DNA of 64,000 bases, from contig NZ_JTFC01000031.1 in the NCBI RefSeq assembly GCF_003991225.1, positions 558,001-622,000 of the forward strand, in the 5' to 3' direction. Below the pieces are notes generated by a model that was given only the letters and a program-made list of their open reading frames with translations, ran no database searches and was not told where the DNA came from. The stretch comes from Candidatus Kurthia intestinigallinarum (GTDB lineage Bacteria > Bacillota > Bacilli > Bacillales_A > Planococcaceae). A program made the position numbers and the translations under genes. Each line of letters begins with the position of its first letter. Position 1 is the first letter of the stretch. This document shows, piece after piece, positions 27,509 to 36,841 of this stretch.

Positions 27509-29659
27509 TTATTGTGCTACATTGTCAACGCGAATATTCGCTTCACCGTTATCCAAGTAAACCGTTAATGTTGCACCAGGTAATGTATCGCCGCGTAACA
27601 ATTCACGTGCGACAACCGTTTCAACATGACGTTGGATAAAGCGACGTAATGGACGTGCACCAAATGCTGGGTCCACCCCTTCACTCGCAATCCAATCTAA
27701 CACTTCTGGCTCAATCACTAGATTTATTTCTTGAGAAGCTAAACGTTTACGTAATGAATTCAAATATTTGTCAGCAATTTTCACAAAATGCTCACCTGAT
27801 AATGAATGGAACATCACGATATCATCCAGACGGTTTAATAGCTCTGGTTTGAAATGACGTTTCAATTCAGCCATCACTAAGTCTTCAGTTGCGTGTTCAT
27901 TTGAATCATTCATTTCAAGTAAATAATGTGAGCCTAAGTTCGATGTCATAATAACCACTGTATTTGTGAAGTTGACCGTACGTCCCTGACCATCTGTAAT
28001 GCGGCCATCATCTAAAATTTGTAGTAAAATGTTAGCCACATCTGGATGAGCTTTTTCGATTTCATCAAGTAACACAACCGCATATGGATTGCGACGAATT
28101 TGCTCAGTTAATTGACCGCCTTCTTCATAGCCGATATAGCCTGGAGGTGCTCCGACTAAACGAGAAACGCTATGTTTTTCCATGTATTCACTCATATCAA
28201 TACGGACAAAATGATCCTCTGAATCGAATAATTGCTCAGCTAATGCTTTCGCAAGCTCTGTTTTACCGACACCTGTTGGACCTAAGAAGAGGAATGAGCC
28301 AATTGGTTTATTCGGATCTTGGATGCCTGCACGTGCACGCCATACTGCTTCTGTTACTAACTTCACTGCATCATCTTGCCCAACGACACGTTTGTGTAAC
28401 GTATCGCCAAGTGCGAGTAATTTTTCGCGTTCACTTTGAAGCATTTTCGTTACCGGTACACCTGTCCAGCGCGATACAATGGCCGCGATTTCATCTGATG
28501 TCACGTCTTCACGAAGTAAGCGTGTGTCGCCTGTTTCTGTTAATTTTTGCTCTAATTCTTCTAATTCTTTTTTCAATTGTGGAATTTCACCATGACGCAA
28601 TACAGCGGCTTTATTTAAATCATACTCTGATTCCGCTTTTTCAAGTTCATTCCGTTTTTGGTCTAAAAGCTCACGTTTCGCCTGAATTTCTTGCAAGGCA
28701 TGTTTTTCGTTGTCCCACTGAGTTTTCATTGACGCAGAAGAATCTTTTAATTGCTGTAATTCCTCACGTAAATTTTTCAAGCGTTTTTCAGAAGCCGCAT
28801 CCGTTTCTTTCATTAATGCTTGCTCTTCAATTTCAAGCTGCATTTGACGACGTGTCACTTCATCTAGCTCTTGTGGCATCGAATCGATTTCCGTACGAAT
28901 CATCGCACATGCCTCGTCAATTAAATCAATCGCTTTATCGGGTAAGAAGCGCTCTGTTAAATAGCGATTTGATAATTCAGCAGCTGCTACGATGGCACGG
29001 TCATGAATTTTCACCGCATGATGGAGTTCAAAGCGTTCTTTTAAGCCACGTAAAATTGAAATCGTATCTTCAACAGATGGCTCGCGTACAAGCACTTGTT
29101 GGAAGCGACGTTCAAGTGCTGGGTCTTTTTCAATATTTGTACGGTACTCATCTAGCGTTGTTGCACCGATACAGTGAAGTTCACCACGTGCGAGCATTGG
29201 TTTTAGCATATTACCAGCATCCATTGAACCCTCTGTTTTACCGGCGCCAACAATCGTATGGATTTCATCAATGAATAAAATGATGCGTCCTTCCGCTTCC
29301 TTCACTTGTTTTAACACGCCTTGTAAACGTTCCTCAAATTGACCACGGTAGCTCGCACCCGCAATTAATGCGCTCATATCAAGCTCATAAATTTCATGGT
29401 CTTTTAAGCCTTCCGGTACGTCACCTTTCACAATACGCTGTGCAAGACCTTCGACGATGGCTGTTTTACCAACACCAGGCTCGCCAATTAATACGGGGTT
29501 ATTTTTCGTTTTACGAGAAAGGATACGGATGACATTACGAATTTCTTCGTCTCGGCCAATGACCGGATCTAGCTTCCCTTCTTTAACCGTTTCATTTAAG
29601 TTACGTCCATATGTTTCTAACGGATTTTTATCTTGTTCATTATTCATTTTCATTTGCAT
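27509..29659 (-). CDS. clpB: ClpB disaggregase lacking the N-terminal domain
   Basis: Hsp100 chaperone that with DnaK resolves aggregates; 716 residues against about 860 normally. NBD1 begins almost immediately ([17 protein letters not shown]; Walker A GEPGVGKT near residue 60), the M-domain coiled coil is complete (about 270-385), and NBD2 has [21 protein letters not shown] and the arginine-finger region. The ~145-residue Clp_N domain is absent and cannot lie upstream, because promoter and CtsR boxes start 45 bases before the gene. ATG 29659 is preferred (AAGGAG 11 bases upstream); GTG 29671 overlaps that site. No ClpP-binding loop is evident, so it is not ClpC or ClpE. Confidence 0.93.
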   Translation of the reverse strand: MQMKMNNEQDKNPLETYGRNLNETVKEGKLDPVIGRDEEIRNVIRILSRKTKNNPVLIGEPGVGKTAIVEGLAQRIVKGDVPEGLKDHEIYELDMSALIAGASYRGQFEERLQGVLKQVKEAEGRIILFIDEIHTIVGAGKTEGSMDAGNMLKPMLARGELHCIGATTLDEYRTNIEKDPALERRFQQVLVREPSVEDTISILRGLKERFELHHAVKIHDRAIVAAAELSNRYLTERFLPDKAIDLIDEACAMIRTEIDSMPQELDEVTRRQMQLEIEEQALMKETDAASEKRLKNLREELQQLKDSSASMKTQWDNEKHALQEIQAKRELLDQKRNELEKAESEYDLNKAAVLRHGEIPQLKKELEELEQKLTETGDTRLLREDVTSDEIAAIVSRWTGVPVTKMLQSEREKLLALGDTLHKRVVGQDDAVKLVTEAVWRARAGIQDPNKPIGSFLFLGPTGVGKTELAKALAEQLFDSEDHFVRIDMSEYMEKHSVSRLVGAPPGYIGYEEGGQLTEQIRRNPYAVVLLDEIEKAHPDVANILLQILDDGRITDGQGRTVNFTNTVVIMTSNLGSHYLLEMNDSNEHATEDLVMAELKRHFKPELLNRLDDIVMFHSLSGEHFVKIADKYLNSLRKRLASQEINLVIEPEVLDWIASEGVDPAFGARPLRRFIQRHVETVVARELLRGDTLPGATLTVYLDNGEANIRVDNVAQ

Positions 29660-29703
29660 ATCGAGTCCCACTCCTTCATCGGATGTAGTTCGTCAAAGAA
29701 TAG

Positions 29704-29720
29704 TTTGACCTTCTTTGACC
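29704..29720 (-). promoter_or_regulatory. CtsR operator 1 of clpB
   Basis: Perfect heptad direct repeat GGTCAAA-N3-GGTCAAA on the minus strand, just downstream of the -10. Confidence 0.93.
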
Positions 29721-29734
29721 TTTTGATTAATTTC

Positions 29735-29763
29735 ATTATAGTCTCGTTTGCTCCATAATTCAA
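29735..29763 (-). promoter_or_regulatory. SigA promoter of clpB
   Basis: Minus strand TTGAAT (29763-29758), 17 bp, TATAAT (29740-29735), lying between the two CtsR boxes. Confidence 0.85.
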
Positions 29764-29771
29764 CTGATATG

Positions 29772-29788
29772 TTTGACCTTTTTTGACT
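29772..29788 (-). promoter_or_regulatory. CtsR operator 2 of clpB
   Basis: Minus strand AGTCAAA-N3-GGTCAAA, one mismatch to consensus, just upstream of the -35; same 10-bp phasing as operator 1. Confidence 0.8.
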
Positions 29789-29881
29789 TTTTCTTTCTGT
29801 CTTATTCTACGGCTTTGCAGGCATTTGGTTTCACTTTTCTATTCCCTATTTTGCGAGGAATTGTATGAACTTTTTTCAAAA

Positions 29882-29910
29882 CAAAAAAGGCTCGGCCATT
29901 GCCGAACCTC
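29882..29910 (-). terminator. terminator of the ABC exporter operon
   Basis: Stem GGCTCGGC/GCCGAACC with a T run on the minus strand. Confidence 0.8.
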
Positions 29911-29915
29911 ATTGA

Positions 29916-30575
29916 TTATTTAATCGTATTAAATTTCTTGTTTTTCAATTCTAATACGACATCGCAAGCATTTGCGATGTCACGCTCATGCGTAATGACG
30001 ATAACGCATTTTTGCTGTTCATGTGCGAGCTCTGCAAATAGCTTAATGATTTCTTGTGAGTTTTGCTCATCTAAGTTCCCTGTTGGTTCATCAGCTACAA
30101 CGAGCTGTGCGTCACAGCACATCGCACGAACGATTGCAACGCGCTGCTGCTGACCACCTGACAGATGCTGTACATTTTTCTTCGCCATGTCTTCTGTAAT
30201 ACCGACACGCGCTAGCATTTCAAGCGCATAGGTTTTGCGGTCTTTACGCTGTGAATTGGTAATTTCAAGTGCTGCTAAAATATTATCCACCGCAGACATA
30301 TACGGCAATAAGTTGTATGACTGAAAAACGATTGAGACATATTTATTACGATAAGCCGTTAAACCAATTTTTTTCATCGATTTGCCGTCGTATAAAATAT
30401 CCCCTTTCTTCGGAACATCAAGGCCAGCGATGAGTGATAAGAACGTTGTTTTACCAGAGCCTGATGAGCCGAGTATGCCATATAATTTGCCGCTATCAAA
30501 CGTTAAATTGATGTCGTCATAGAGCACATCATTTTTAGATTGATACCAATAATTAACGTCTTTTACTTCTAACAT
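29916..30575 (-). CDS. ABC transporter ATP-binding protein, MacB/LolD type
   Basis: ATPase subunit, 219 residues, for the permease encoded directly upstream (12-base gap). Walker A GSSGSGKTT (about 36-44), signature LSGGQQQRVAIVRA, Walker B LVVADEPTGNLD and the switch histidine in VIVITHERD are all intact. MacB-type ATPases transmit force to an extracytoplasmic permease domain rather than move substrate through the membrane. Substrate unknown; peptide, antibiotic or lipid export are family possibilities. No two-component system is adjacent. Confidence 0.93.
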   Translation of the reverse strand: MLEVKDVNYWYQSKNDVLYDDINLTFDSGKLYGILGSSGSGKTTFLSLIAGLDVPKKGDILYDGKSMKKIGLTAYRNKYVSIVFQSYNLLPYMSAVDNILAALEITNSQRKDRKTYALEMLARVGITEDMAKKNVQHLSGGQQQRVAIVRAMCCDAQLVVADEPTGNLDEQNSQEIIKLFAELAHEQQKCVIVITHERDIANACDVVLELKNKKFNTIK

Positions 30576-30587
30576 ATTCGATTCCTC

Positions 30588-32093
30588 CTATGAGATTAAA
30601 ATTTTCTTTGGTTTCATACGCATGATGCTAATTGAGGCAATGATGACAGCAAGGAAACTAATGCCTAAGCCAAAGCCACCAAGCTCGATTAATTCCTTCA
30701 TTGATAATGTAATATCTAAATCACTAATTTGCTCCTGTACATCAGCAGCTTGTGGCATATTGCCGCCCATTGTAGGACCACCTTGGCCACCGCCACTTGG
30801 CATCCCTGATGGAGCTCCGCCACCTTGACCGCCACCCATTCCAGGGCCGCCTTGTGCATTTGAAGCGGTATCCGTTGTTTGTGTCGTCGTTTGCTGTTCA
30901 ATCAATTGCTTACCGACAGCGTTGCCGACAAACTGACCGCTCACACCCGCTACTACTAGCGCAATAACAAGTACAAAGACAAGCTCTGTAAAGAACTGTG
31001 CGATGATTTTACTGCGTTTTTCACCTAGAGACATGAGGACACCAATTTCATATTTACGTTCACGAATGGTTAGCATCACGATTAACGCTAGGATAACGGT
31101 ACCGGCTACTGCTACTAAAATGACAATTTTATTCGCGAAGCTTTTCACGTTATCAAGCGGCTGCACCATTTGTTGATACACTTGGTCATTTGTTGTTAAT
31201 GCATACGTATCTGTATCTAAGCCCGTTGCTTCTGCTGCTTTCACAAAGTCATCCATTTTTTCTGGATCTGTTACGTTAAAGACAACGGAATCTGCCGTAT
31301 TTTTATAGTCGCTACCTTTGACTTTATTCGCAAATGTGTATGATGTATAAATCGTGTTGTACGGATTTAATGACGCCATTTGCATACTACGTGAGTCTGT
31401 TGCTTCGGTTGATTTATAAATACCGACAACGCTTAATTTATACGTTTTGTCGTCACCTTTAACTTTAATTGTATCGCCAACAGCAATATCATTCGCTTCT
31501 GCTAGATTTGTTTCAATGACGGCTTTATTGGAGTCTGCATCGGCTTCTGTAATGCCTACACCATCAATGATTTCCGCTGTGCCACCTGTAAACGATGAGG
31601 CCTTTGCTGTTGCATTTGTACCTGAGATTGAAATATCACCTTGTGATGCCATCTCAGGCATTTGCATACCACCTGGGCCACCTTGTTGCTCAGTGTCGCT
31701 ATCATCAGATGAATCTTCTGATGAAATAGCATCAAATGATTTTGCGTTCACAGTCGTTGTTGATGACAATGAATACGACGACAAGTTATCGAGTGCGGTA
31801 ATTTTTTCAACATCATCTAAATCGATTGGTGTAATGCTGAAGCTACTAGGGTCTGGTCGCTCACCATCACGAGTATTCTCCTGCATCTCCTTCATCGCAT
31901 TTTCCATATTGGCTGAAAGGGTTACTGTAGCCCCCATACTTTTCTTAGCGTTTTCTGCGGCTGTAAGTGAGGCGCTTTGAATCGTCAAACCCGCAAGAAT
32001 GAAAATTAAAATAGCTGAGAATACAAATGTCAGTAGTAGTGAACGACCGACTTTTGCTTTTGTGCTATAAAAAGCACGTTTTAAAAAGTTCAT
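30588..32093 (-). CDS. ABC transporter permease, MacB/FtsX type, with Gly/Met-rich insert
   Basis: Permease of 501 residues. One membrane helix at about 15-37, a large extracytoplasmic domain, then three helices at about 325-347, 370-392 and 468-488, the MacB layout with the FtsX-like domain in the last third (IRERKYEIGVLMSLGEKRSKI). Two low-complexity stretches stand out: an acidic Gly/Met run near residue 130-150 (GGPGGMQMPEM) and a longer Gly/Pro/Met run at about 414-447 in the loop before the last helix. ATG 32093 has AGGAGG upstream. Forms an operon with the ATPase gene. Confidence 0.9.
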   Translation of the reverse strand: MNFLKRAFYSTKAKVGRSLLLTFVFSAILIFILAGLTIQSASLTAAENAKKSMGATVTLSANMENAMKEMQENTRDGERPDPSSFSITPIDLDDVEKITALDNLSSYSLSSTTTVNAKSFDAISSEDSSDDSDTEQQGGPGGMQMPEMASQGDISISGTNATAKASSFTGGTAEIIDGVGITEADADSNKAVIETNLAEANDIAVGDTIKVKGDDKTYKLSVVGIYKSTEATDSRSMQMASLNPYNTIYTSYTFANKVKGSDYKNTADSVVFNVTDPEKMDDFVKAAEATGLDTDTYALTTNDQVYQQMVQPLDNVKSFANKIVILVAVAGTVILALIVMLTIRERKYEIGVLMSLGEKRSKIIAQFFTELVFVLVIALVVAGVSGQFVGNAVGKQLIEQQTTTQTTDTASNAQGGPGMGGGQGGGAPSGMPSGGGQGGPTMGGNMPQAADVQEQISDLDITLSMKELIELGGFGLGISFLAVIIASISIMRMKPKKILIS

Positions 32094-32220
32094 ATTATTT
32101 CCTCCTATAAGTAAAATGTATGACCATTGAGTGATTAAAATGGCTCGTGCTGTTGTTTACATTTGTTAGTATAGGAAGGTTGTGCGTCAGAAATATGTCA
32201 GCATTTAATTTTTTCCAAAA

Positions 32221-32258
32221 TAAAAAAAGAAGCCACCCTTATGTGACTTCTTTTAAAA
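32221..32258 (-). terminator. terminator of the nitronate monooxygenase gene
   Basis: Stem GAAGTCAC/GTGGCTTC (one wobble) and seven T on the minus strand. Confidence 0.75.
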
Positions 32259-32267
32259 ATTACTTTT

Positions 32268-33272
32268 CTATAATAGGTTTGCTTCTTTTTTTAATAAGGA
32301 AACAAGTTCCGTTGCAGACAGTACACGAATAGCTGAAAAATTCTTGCCAGCCCACATCGCTAATAAATCTGGACGATCTAATTCGCCCGCTTTTTTTCGT
32401 AGCGGCTGTGTCACATAATGTAGCTCCGGATACGCTTGCGGGGCATCATTGTAGCGCAGCATAAAGTCATTTTCTAACCCGCGTGCTAAGCGCCCGGTAT
32501 AGGCGCGCGTCAATGCTGTCGTCGTAAAATACCCATCTAATAATGCCTTAATATGCGTTGGCTTCGTTCCGCTCTCCGGACAGCATAGAAAAGCGGTACC
32601 AAGCTGCGCAGCACGTGCTCCGGCATCTAGTACTTCGCGAATACTAGCACCATCCATCATGCCACCTGCTGCAATCACCGGAATATCAATAGCCGCCACC
32701 ACATCTTTTACAAGCTGCACAAGCGGTGGTGTTTCTACTGGGTCTCTATCGTCAAAAGCCGCACGATGACCACCCGCTTCAATTCCTTGCACACATACCT
32801 CATCTACACCGAGCTTTTCGGCTTGCTGTGCCTCTTCTACTGAGGTAACCGTTTGAACCGTTTGAATGCCGGCTTCTTTTAATTGCAACACGTGCGCTGG
32901 TGTCGGCATATTAAACGTGAAACTTACGACCGGCACTTTTTCCTCTAGCATAAGCTGAAATTTTGCTGACCACTCATCATCTGAATAGGTATAGTCCCCA
33001 ATTGTTGTATCAATTAACTCTGCTTCAATTGCGAGTTTTTCACAATAATTTTTCGTGAGCGCTGTTTGTCCATTCGGCTGTGCTGGCACGAATAAATTGA
33101 CGCCAAAATAATCCGTTCCAAGTGCTCGTAACGAATGAATTTCCTCCTTTAGCGCAGCAACCGTTTTATAGCCGCCTGCTAAATAACCAAATCCACCGGC
33201 CTGTGCAACTGCATGTACGAGCGCAGGTGTCGCATTGCCACCCGCCATTGGTGCTTGAATAATTTCATACAT
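32268..33272 (-). CDS. nitronate monooxygenase / 2-nitropropane dioxygenase-family flavoprotein
   Basis: FMN-dependent TIM-barrel oxidoreductase, 334 residues. IIQAPMAGG at the N-terminus, GVNLFVP, the catalytic-histidine block CVQGIEAGGHRA (about 170) and the phosphate-binding VIAAGGMMDGASI and GTAFLCCPES segments are typical. ATG 33272 (MYEIIQAPM) has AGGGGGGAA upstream; the longer frame from 33317 is not supported. Monocistronic. It probably detoxifies propionate-3-nitronate or alkyl nitronates; a FabK-like enoyl-ACP reductase role is possible but less likely, since its neighbours are not fatty acid genes. Confidence 0.88.
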   Translation of the reverse strand: MYEIIQAPMAGGNATPALVHAVAQAGGFGYLAGGYKTVAALKEEIHSLRALGTDYFGVNLFVPAQPNGQTALTKNYCEKLAIEAELIDTTIGDYTYSDDEWSAKFQLMLEEKVPVVSFTFNMPTPAHVLQLKEAGIQTVQTVTSVEEAQQAEKLGVDEVCVQGIEAGGHRAAFDDRDPVETPPLVQLVKDVVAAIDIPVIAAGGMMDGASIREVLDAGARAAQLGTAFLCCPESGTKPTHIKALLDGYFTTTALTRAYTGRLARGLENDFMLRYNDAPQAYPELHYVTQPLRKKAGELDRPDLLAMWAGKNFSAIRVLSATELVSLLKKEANLL

Positions 33273-33314
33273 TCTATTCCCCCCTATCTGCTTTAAGCAT
33301 ACCCTATTTTTCGG

Positions 33315-33351
33315 CATAAAAAAAAGAGGTGGGCTAAGCCCGACCTCTTAT
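33315..33351 (-). terminator. terminator of yitV-yitW
   Basis: Stem AGAGGT(C)GGGCTTAGCCC(A)CCTCT and eight T on the minus strand. Confidence 0.85.
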
Positions 33352-33354
33352 AAA

Positions 33355-33669
33355 TTAGCGTACACCTAATGCCATTTTTGCGTAACGTGACATATGTTCC
33401 TTAGACCAAGGTGGATTCCATACGATATTTACGTCTACATCTTTTACTTCAGGAAGTTCGAAAAGCGCTGTACGAATTTGATCAACGATAACAGGACCTA
33501 ATGGGCAGCCCATTGATGTCAGTGTCATCGTAATCATCGCAGTGCCTTCGTCATTCATATCAACATCATATACTAAACCAAGGTTAACGATGTCGATACC
33601 TAGTTCAGGGTCGATGACATTTTCTAGTGCACCTAGAATGCTATCTTTTAAATCTGCTTCAATTGCCAT
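33355..33669 (-). CDS. yitW: MIP18/DUF59 iron-sulfur assembly factor, YitW-like
   Basis: Small cytosolic protein of 104 residues in the SufT/PaaD-like DUF59 family. The signature DPELGIDIVNLGLVYDV and the conserved Cys in TSMGCPLGPVI are present. ATG 33669 has GAGGAG 10 bases upstream; the longer frame would overlap yitV. It follows yitV by 45 bases, as in Bacillus, and probably shares its transcript. Thought to help maturation of Fe-S proteins; the target here is unknown. Confidence 0.92.
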   Translation of the reverse strand: MAIEADLKDSILGALENVIDPELGIDIVNLGLVYDVDMNDEGTAMITMTLTSMGCPLGPVIVDQIRTALFELPEVKDVDVNIVWNPPWSKEHMSRYAKMALGVR

Positions 33670-33714
33670 GAGAACGTAACTCCTCTCTCTATAGTAGATA
33701 CCTCTATCATACAA

Positions 33715-34479
33715 TTAACGCAAATGCTCTGCAAGCCAAGCAACTCCGGCAAGCATCCCGCTACGATTTACTTTATGTCCCTCATTCTTCGCAATATCAA
33801 AACGAATCAACTCTGGATTGTTTTCATATAAAGGCTGGAACTTTGCGACATACGTATCGTAGGCCAAATTAAATGGTACGGTTTTATCTTGCTTCCCATG
33901 CCAGAAATAAACAGGACGATTGTTTAGTTTTTCAGGTGTTAAGCTTAAATCAAGCGATGTTAGGGTATTCATTAAATCCGTAAGTTCTTGCTCTGTCAGC
34001 TGTAAGTCAAAGCCTTGCGCTTCAATTTGTGCTAATTGTCCTTTTGCTAATGTCACGTATGTAGCGGTACCCATGTAAACAGCGGCCGTTTCAACAAAGT
34101 CGAAAACCTTTAAGCAACCCAGTGTTGTAATGCCGCCCATCGATGTACCAGCTAAGCCAAAGCGACCTGTAAAGCCTTTGCGACGTAGCTCTTCATAAAG
34201 GAATTTTACTTCTTGAATATTTGTTAGCACCGTTTCCCAAAAACGTAAGCTCATTTCAATGGTATTCAATCCTTGTGAGCGCTCACCGTGTAAAATAGCA
34301 TCCGGCATCAGCACACGCATTCCTTGCTGTACTAAATTATATGCGTAGTGCAGATTATGCTCTTTCGCACTTTGAAAACCATGAATGAAAAGTACGATTG
34401 GTGTATCAGCAGTCGCCTTTTCTTCATCATAAACGTGTAACAAAGGGATATTTCCCCATTTTTCATTAGCTACTATCAT
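33715..34479 (-). CDS. yitV: alpha/beta-hydrolase (prolyl-oligopeptidase-like), YitV
   Basis: Putative esterase of 254 residues. Oxyanion-hole strand VLFIHGFQSAKEHN (about 30-43), nucleophile elbow LAGTSMGGITT (Ser about 130), acid in YFWHGKQDKTVPF and base in NEGHKVNRSG complete the triad. No signal peptide. ATG 34479 is 133 bases from the divergent yitU. Context yitS-yitU-yitV-yitW matches B. subtilis. The natural ester is unknown. Confidence 0.9.
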   Translation of the reverse strand: MIVANEKWGNIPLLHVYDEEKATADTPIVLFIHGFQSAKEHNLHYAYNLVQQGMRVLMPDAILHGERSQGLNTIEMSLRFWETVLTNIQEVKFLYEELRRKGFTGRFGLAGTSMGGITTLGCLKVFDFVETAAVYMGTATYVTLAKGQLAQIEAQGFDLQLTEQELTDLMNTLTSLDLSLTPEKLNNRPVYFWHGKQDKTVPFNLAYDTYVAKFQPLYENNPELIRFDIAKNEGHKVNRSGMLAGVAWLAEHLR

Positions 34480-34537
34480 GTATTTTCAGCTCCTATTCAT
34501 TCCTATCCTATCAAAAATGCCATTTCATGACAAAACT

Positions 34538-34566
34538 TTGACGCAGTACAAAAGAAAAAGTAAACT
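34538..34566 (+). promoter_or_regulatory. candidate promoter of yitU-yitS
   Basis: TTGACG (34538-34543), 17 bp, TAAACT (34561-34566). Confidence 0.5.
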
Positions 34567-34612
34567 TATTTCGATAGTATTTACGATTTAGTAAGAAAGG
34601 GGTAAAAATATA

Positions 34613-35425
34613 ATGAAGCCTCATTTAATTGTGTTAGACTTAGATGGTACGCTATTAACTGATGACAAAATAATTTCTGCACATACAAAGCATGCACTCA
34701 AAATAGCACGTGCTGAGGGACATCAGGTCATGATTGCGACAGGACGTCCTTATCGTGCTAGTAAATTATATTATAATGAATTAGATTTAATGACACCGAT
34801 TGTTAATTTCAACGGTGCCTATGTTCATCATCCGAGAGCCGCAGCCTTTCATGCGATGCACACACCGATTGGCTTGCCTGATGTGCATGACATCGTAGAT
34901 TCGCTTGCACCGTTTCAGCTTGATAATATTTTAGCCGAGGTGAAAGATGACGTGTATATCCAAAATCACGATGCGCGTCTACTCGATATTTTAAGCATGG
35001 GGAATCCCGTTATTACAGAGGGGCCTTTAGCTCAAACGCTTAAATCTTCACCTACTAGTATTTTATTGCAAGCAAAAGAAAATGATGTAGCAGTGATTCG
35101 TAAGCATTTAGCGGATACAAAAGCTGATTTGATAGACCATCGTCGCTGGGGAGACCCGTGGCATGTTATAGAAATCGTGCATCGTGGTATTCATAAAGCA
35201 AAAGGTGTTGCGCATGTATCGCGTGAATTAGGTATTCCACGCGAACGCATTATTGCTTTTGGTGACGAGGATAATGATTTAGAAATGATTGATTATGTAG
35301 GTCTTGGTGTTGCAATGGACAATGCCATTCCTCAATTAAAAAACATAGCGAATGAAATAACAGCCAGCAATAACGAGGACGGGATTGCGGCGCTTTTAGC
35401 TGATCGATTACAGCTGAAATTATAG
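34613..35425 (+). CDS. yitU: Cof-type HAD phosphatase, YitU-like
   Basis: Haloacid-dehalogenase superfamily phosphatase with a C2B cap, 270 residues. Motif I is VLDLDGTLLTDD (nucleophile Asp about 8), motif II VMIATGR, and motif III/IV GDEDNDLEMID at about 222-232. AAAGGGG precedes ATG 34613. Followed after 12 bases by the DegV gene, so the two form an operon. In B. subtilis YitU is among phosphatases acting on FMN and a riboflavin precursor; the same is plausible here. Confidence 0.92.
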   Translation: MKPHLIVLDLDGTLLTDDKIISAHTKHALKIARAEGHQVMIATGRPYRASKLYYNELDLMTPIVNFNGAYVHHPRAAAFHAMHTPIGLPDVHDIVDSLAPFQLDNILAEVKDDVYIQNHDARLLDILSMGNPVITEGPLAQTLKSSPTSILLQAKENDVAVIRKHLADTKADLIDHRRWGDPWHVIEIVHRGIHKAKGVAHVSRELGIPRERIIAFGDEDNDLEMIDYVGLGVAMDNAIPQLKNIANEITASNNEDGIAALLADRLQLKL

Positions 35426-35437
35426 GAGGTTTTTTTT

Positions 35438-36295
35438 ATGAAAATTTTTACCGATAGTGCCTGTGACTTACCAAAGGCATATTTTACTGAGCATGATGTC
35501 CATTTATTCCCACTACGTGTTGAAATTAGTGGTCAAGAATTTGACGACGTAGTAGGCATCGAACCAATCGAAATTTACAATCAAATTCGTAACGGCAATC
35601 GCCCGAAAACATCCCAAGTATCACCTGAAGCATTCTTAACGGCTTTTACAGAGCTTGCAAAATCAGGCGAACAAGGCTTATACATTGCCTTTTCTTCTAA
35701 TTTATCAGGCACGTATTCAACAGCAATGATGCTGCGTGAGCAAGTACGCGAAGAGTATCCTGATTTACAGCTTGAAATTATCGATACGAAGTGTGCATCA
35801 CTTGGTATGGGACTTGTTGTTGAAGAAGCCGTGCGTTTACGTGATGAAAACTTCTCATATGAAGAAGTAATCAACCGCACACGTTTCCAAGCGGAGCATA
35901 TGGAGCACCTCTTTACAGTAGAAGATTTAGATTTCCTAGCAAAAGGTGGTCGCGTGTCAAAATCTAGCGCATTTATCGGGGGCTTATTAAACATTAAACC
36001 ACTAATGCATATGGAAGATGGCAAACTTGTGCCGATTGAAAAAATTCGTGGCCGTAAAAAAGTCTTTAAACGCATTATCGACGTAATGGCTGAACGCGGT
36101 GAAAACTTATCAGACCAAGTGATTGGTATTTCACACGGCGATGATATGGATGCTGCAAATGAAATGAAACGTATGATTGTTGATGCTTTCCATCCAAAAG
36201 CCGTTCAAATCGAGATTGTTGGTTCAACGATTGCGTCTCATACGGGTCCAAGTGTTATTGCAATTTTCTTCTTAAATCGCCAATTTAACGCATAA
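35438..36295 (+). CDS. yitS: DegV-family fatty-acid-binding protein, YitS-like
   Basis: DegV-fold protein of 285 residues that binds a fatty acid and, in the FakB group, presents it to fatty acid kinase FakA. MKIFTDSACDLP, the ligand-contact loops QVSPEAFLTAF and FSSNLSGTYSTA, and the C-terminal TIASHTGPSVIAIFF are diagnostic. ATG 35438 has AGGAGG upstream. Second gene after yitU, followed by a strong terminator. fakA is not in the window, so the FakB role is inference. Confidence 0.93.
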   Translation: MKIFTDSACDLPKAYFTEHDVHLFPLRVEISGQEFDDVVGIEPIEIYNQIRNGNRPKTSQVSPEAFLTAFTELAKSGEQGLYIAFSSNLSGTYSTAMMLREQVREEYPDLQLEIIDTKCASLGMGLVVEEAVRLRDENFSYEEVINRTRFQAEHMEHLFTVEDLDFLAKGGRVSKSSAFIGGLLNIKPLMHMEDGKLVPIEKIRGRKKVFKRIIDVMAERGENLSDQVIGISHGDDMDAANEMKRMIVDAFHPKAVQIEIVGSTIASHTGPSVIAIFFLNRQFNA

Positions 36296-36332
36296 AAAAA
36301 CAGGGGTCGCGACTGCGACTCCTGTTTTTTTA
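36294..36332. terminator. bidirectional terminator yitS / yisL
   Basis: Stem ACAGGGGTCGC/GCGACTCCTGT flanked by A and T runs. Confidence 0.88.
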
Positions 36333-36338
36333 TGCTCA

Positions 36339-36719
36339 TTAGTTACCGAATAAATTAATACCTACTGGTAAATAGCTACCTACTAGGAATGTGATAATAA
36401 AAACAACGATAAAGCCAATCATAAAGCCTTTGCCATTTTTACCTTTTTGACTCTTCACTAATGCCATTTCCATTAAGCCAATTGTGACAACACCTAAAAC
36501 AAGCTTGATACCATACATCATATCGTTGATGCCATGGTAATTTAAGAATAATAATAGGCCTGAAACAATAATGAAAATGTAGAACAAGCGTAAAATCATA
36601 TGTGTTACTTTACGACCTTTTGCATCTGGTTTTGAGAAATAAGCAACGAAAAATAAAATGATGCCGACTGCCCAAGCCGCGATGTGCAAATGCGTCGTAC
36701 TAGATAATGCGTCCATCAT
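36339..36719 (-). CDS. yisL: UPF0344 membrane protein, YisL-like
   Basis: Membrane protein of unknown function, 126 residues, four hydrophobic helices (about 9-26, 40-60, 66-84, 98-120). THLHIAAWAVGIILFFVAYF at the start and FYIFIIVSGLLLF match DUF1516/UPF0344 proteins. ATG 36719 with ATG 36716 next to it; GAGGGGGACA upstream. Adjacent to yisK as in B. subtilis but with a terminator in yisK's own downstream region, so it is transcribed alone. Confidence 0.88.
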   Translation of the reverse strand: MMDALSSTTHLHIAAWAVGIILFFVAYFSKPDAKGRKVTHMILRLFYIFIIVSGLLLFLNYHGINDMMYGIKLVLGVVTIGLMEMALVKSQKGKNGKGFMIGFIVVFIITFLVGSYLPVGINLFGN

Positions 36720-36790
36720 AATGATGTCCCCCTCAAAAATTTAAATTTGTGCACTTTTATCGTATCAAAGCCGTTTTAACTATACAACTG

Positions 36791-36828
36791 ATAAAAACCC
36801 CCTGGACCAAAGTTCAGGGGGTTTTGTG
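36791..36828 (-). terminator. terminator of yisK
   Basis: Stem AAACCCCCTG/CAGGGGGTTT and five T on the minus strand. Confidence 0.85.
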
Positions 36829-36841
36829 CCGAATTCGACAA

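Noticed and set aside
28084-29274. 396-codon plus-strand ORF opposite clpB
   Set aside because: No family resemblance, rich in Leu/His/Arg as expected for the antisense of a conserved coding frame, no ribosome site; a shadow of clpB.
27509-29659. ClpC or ClpE identity for the CtsR-controlled Hsp100
   Set aside because: The long M-domain coiled coil and sequence are ClpB-like, there is no zinc finger or Clp_N repeat, and no ClpP-binding loop is evident.
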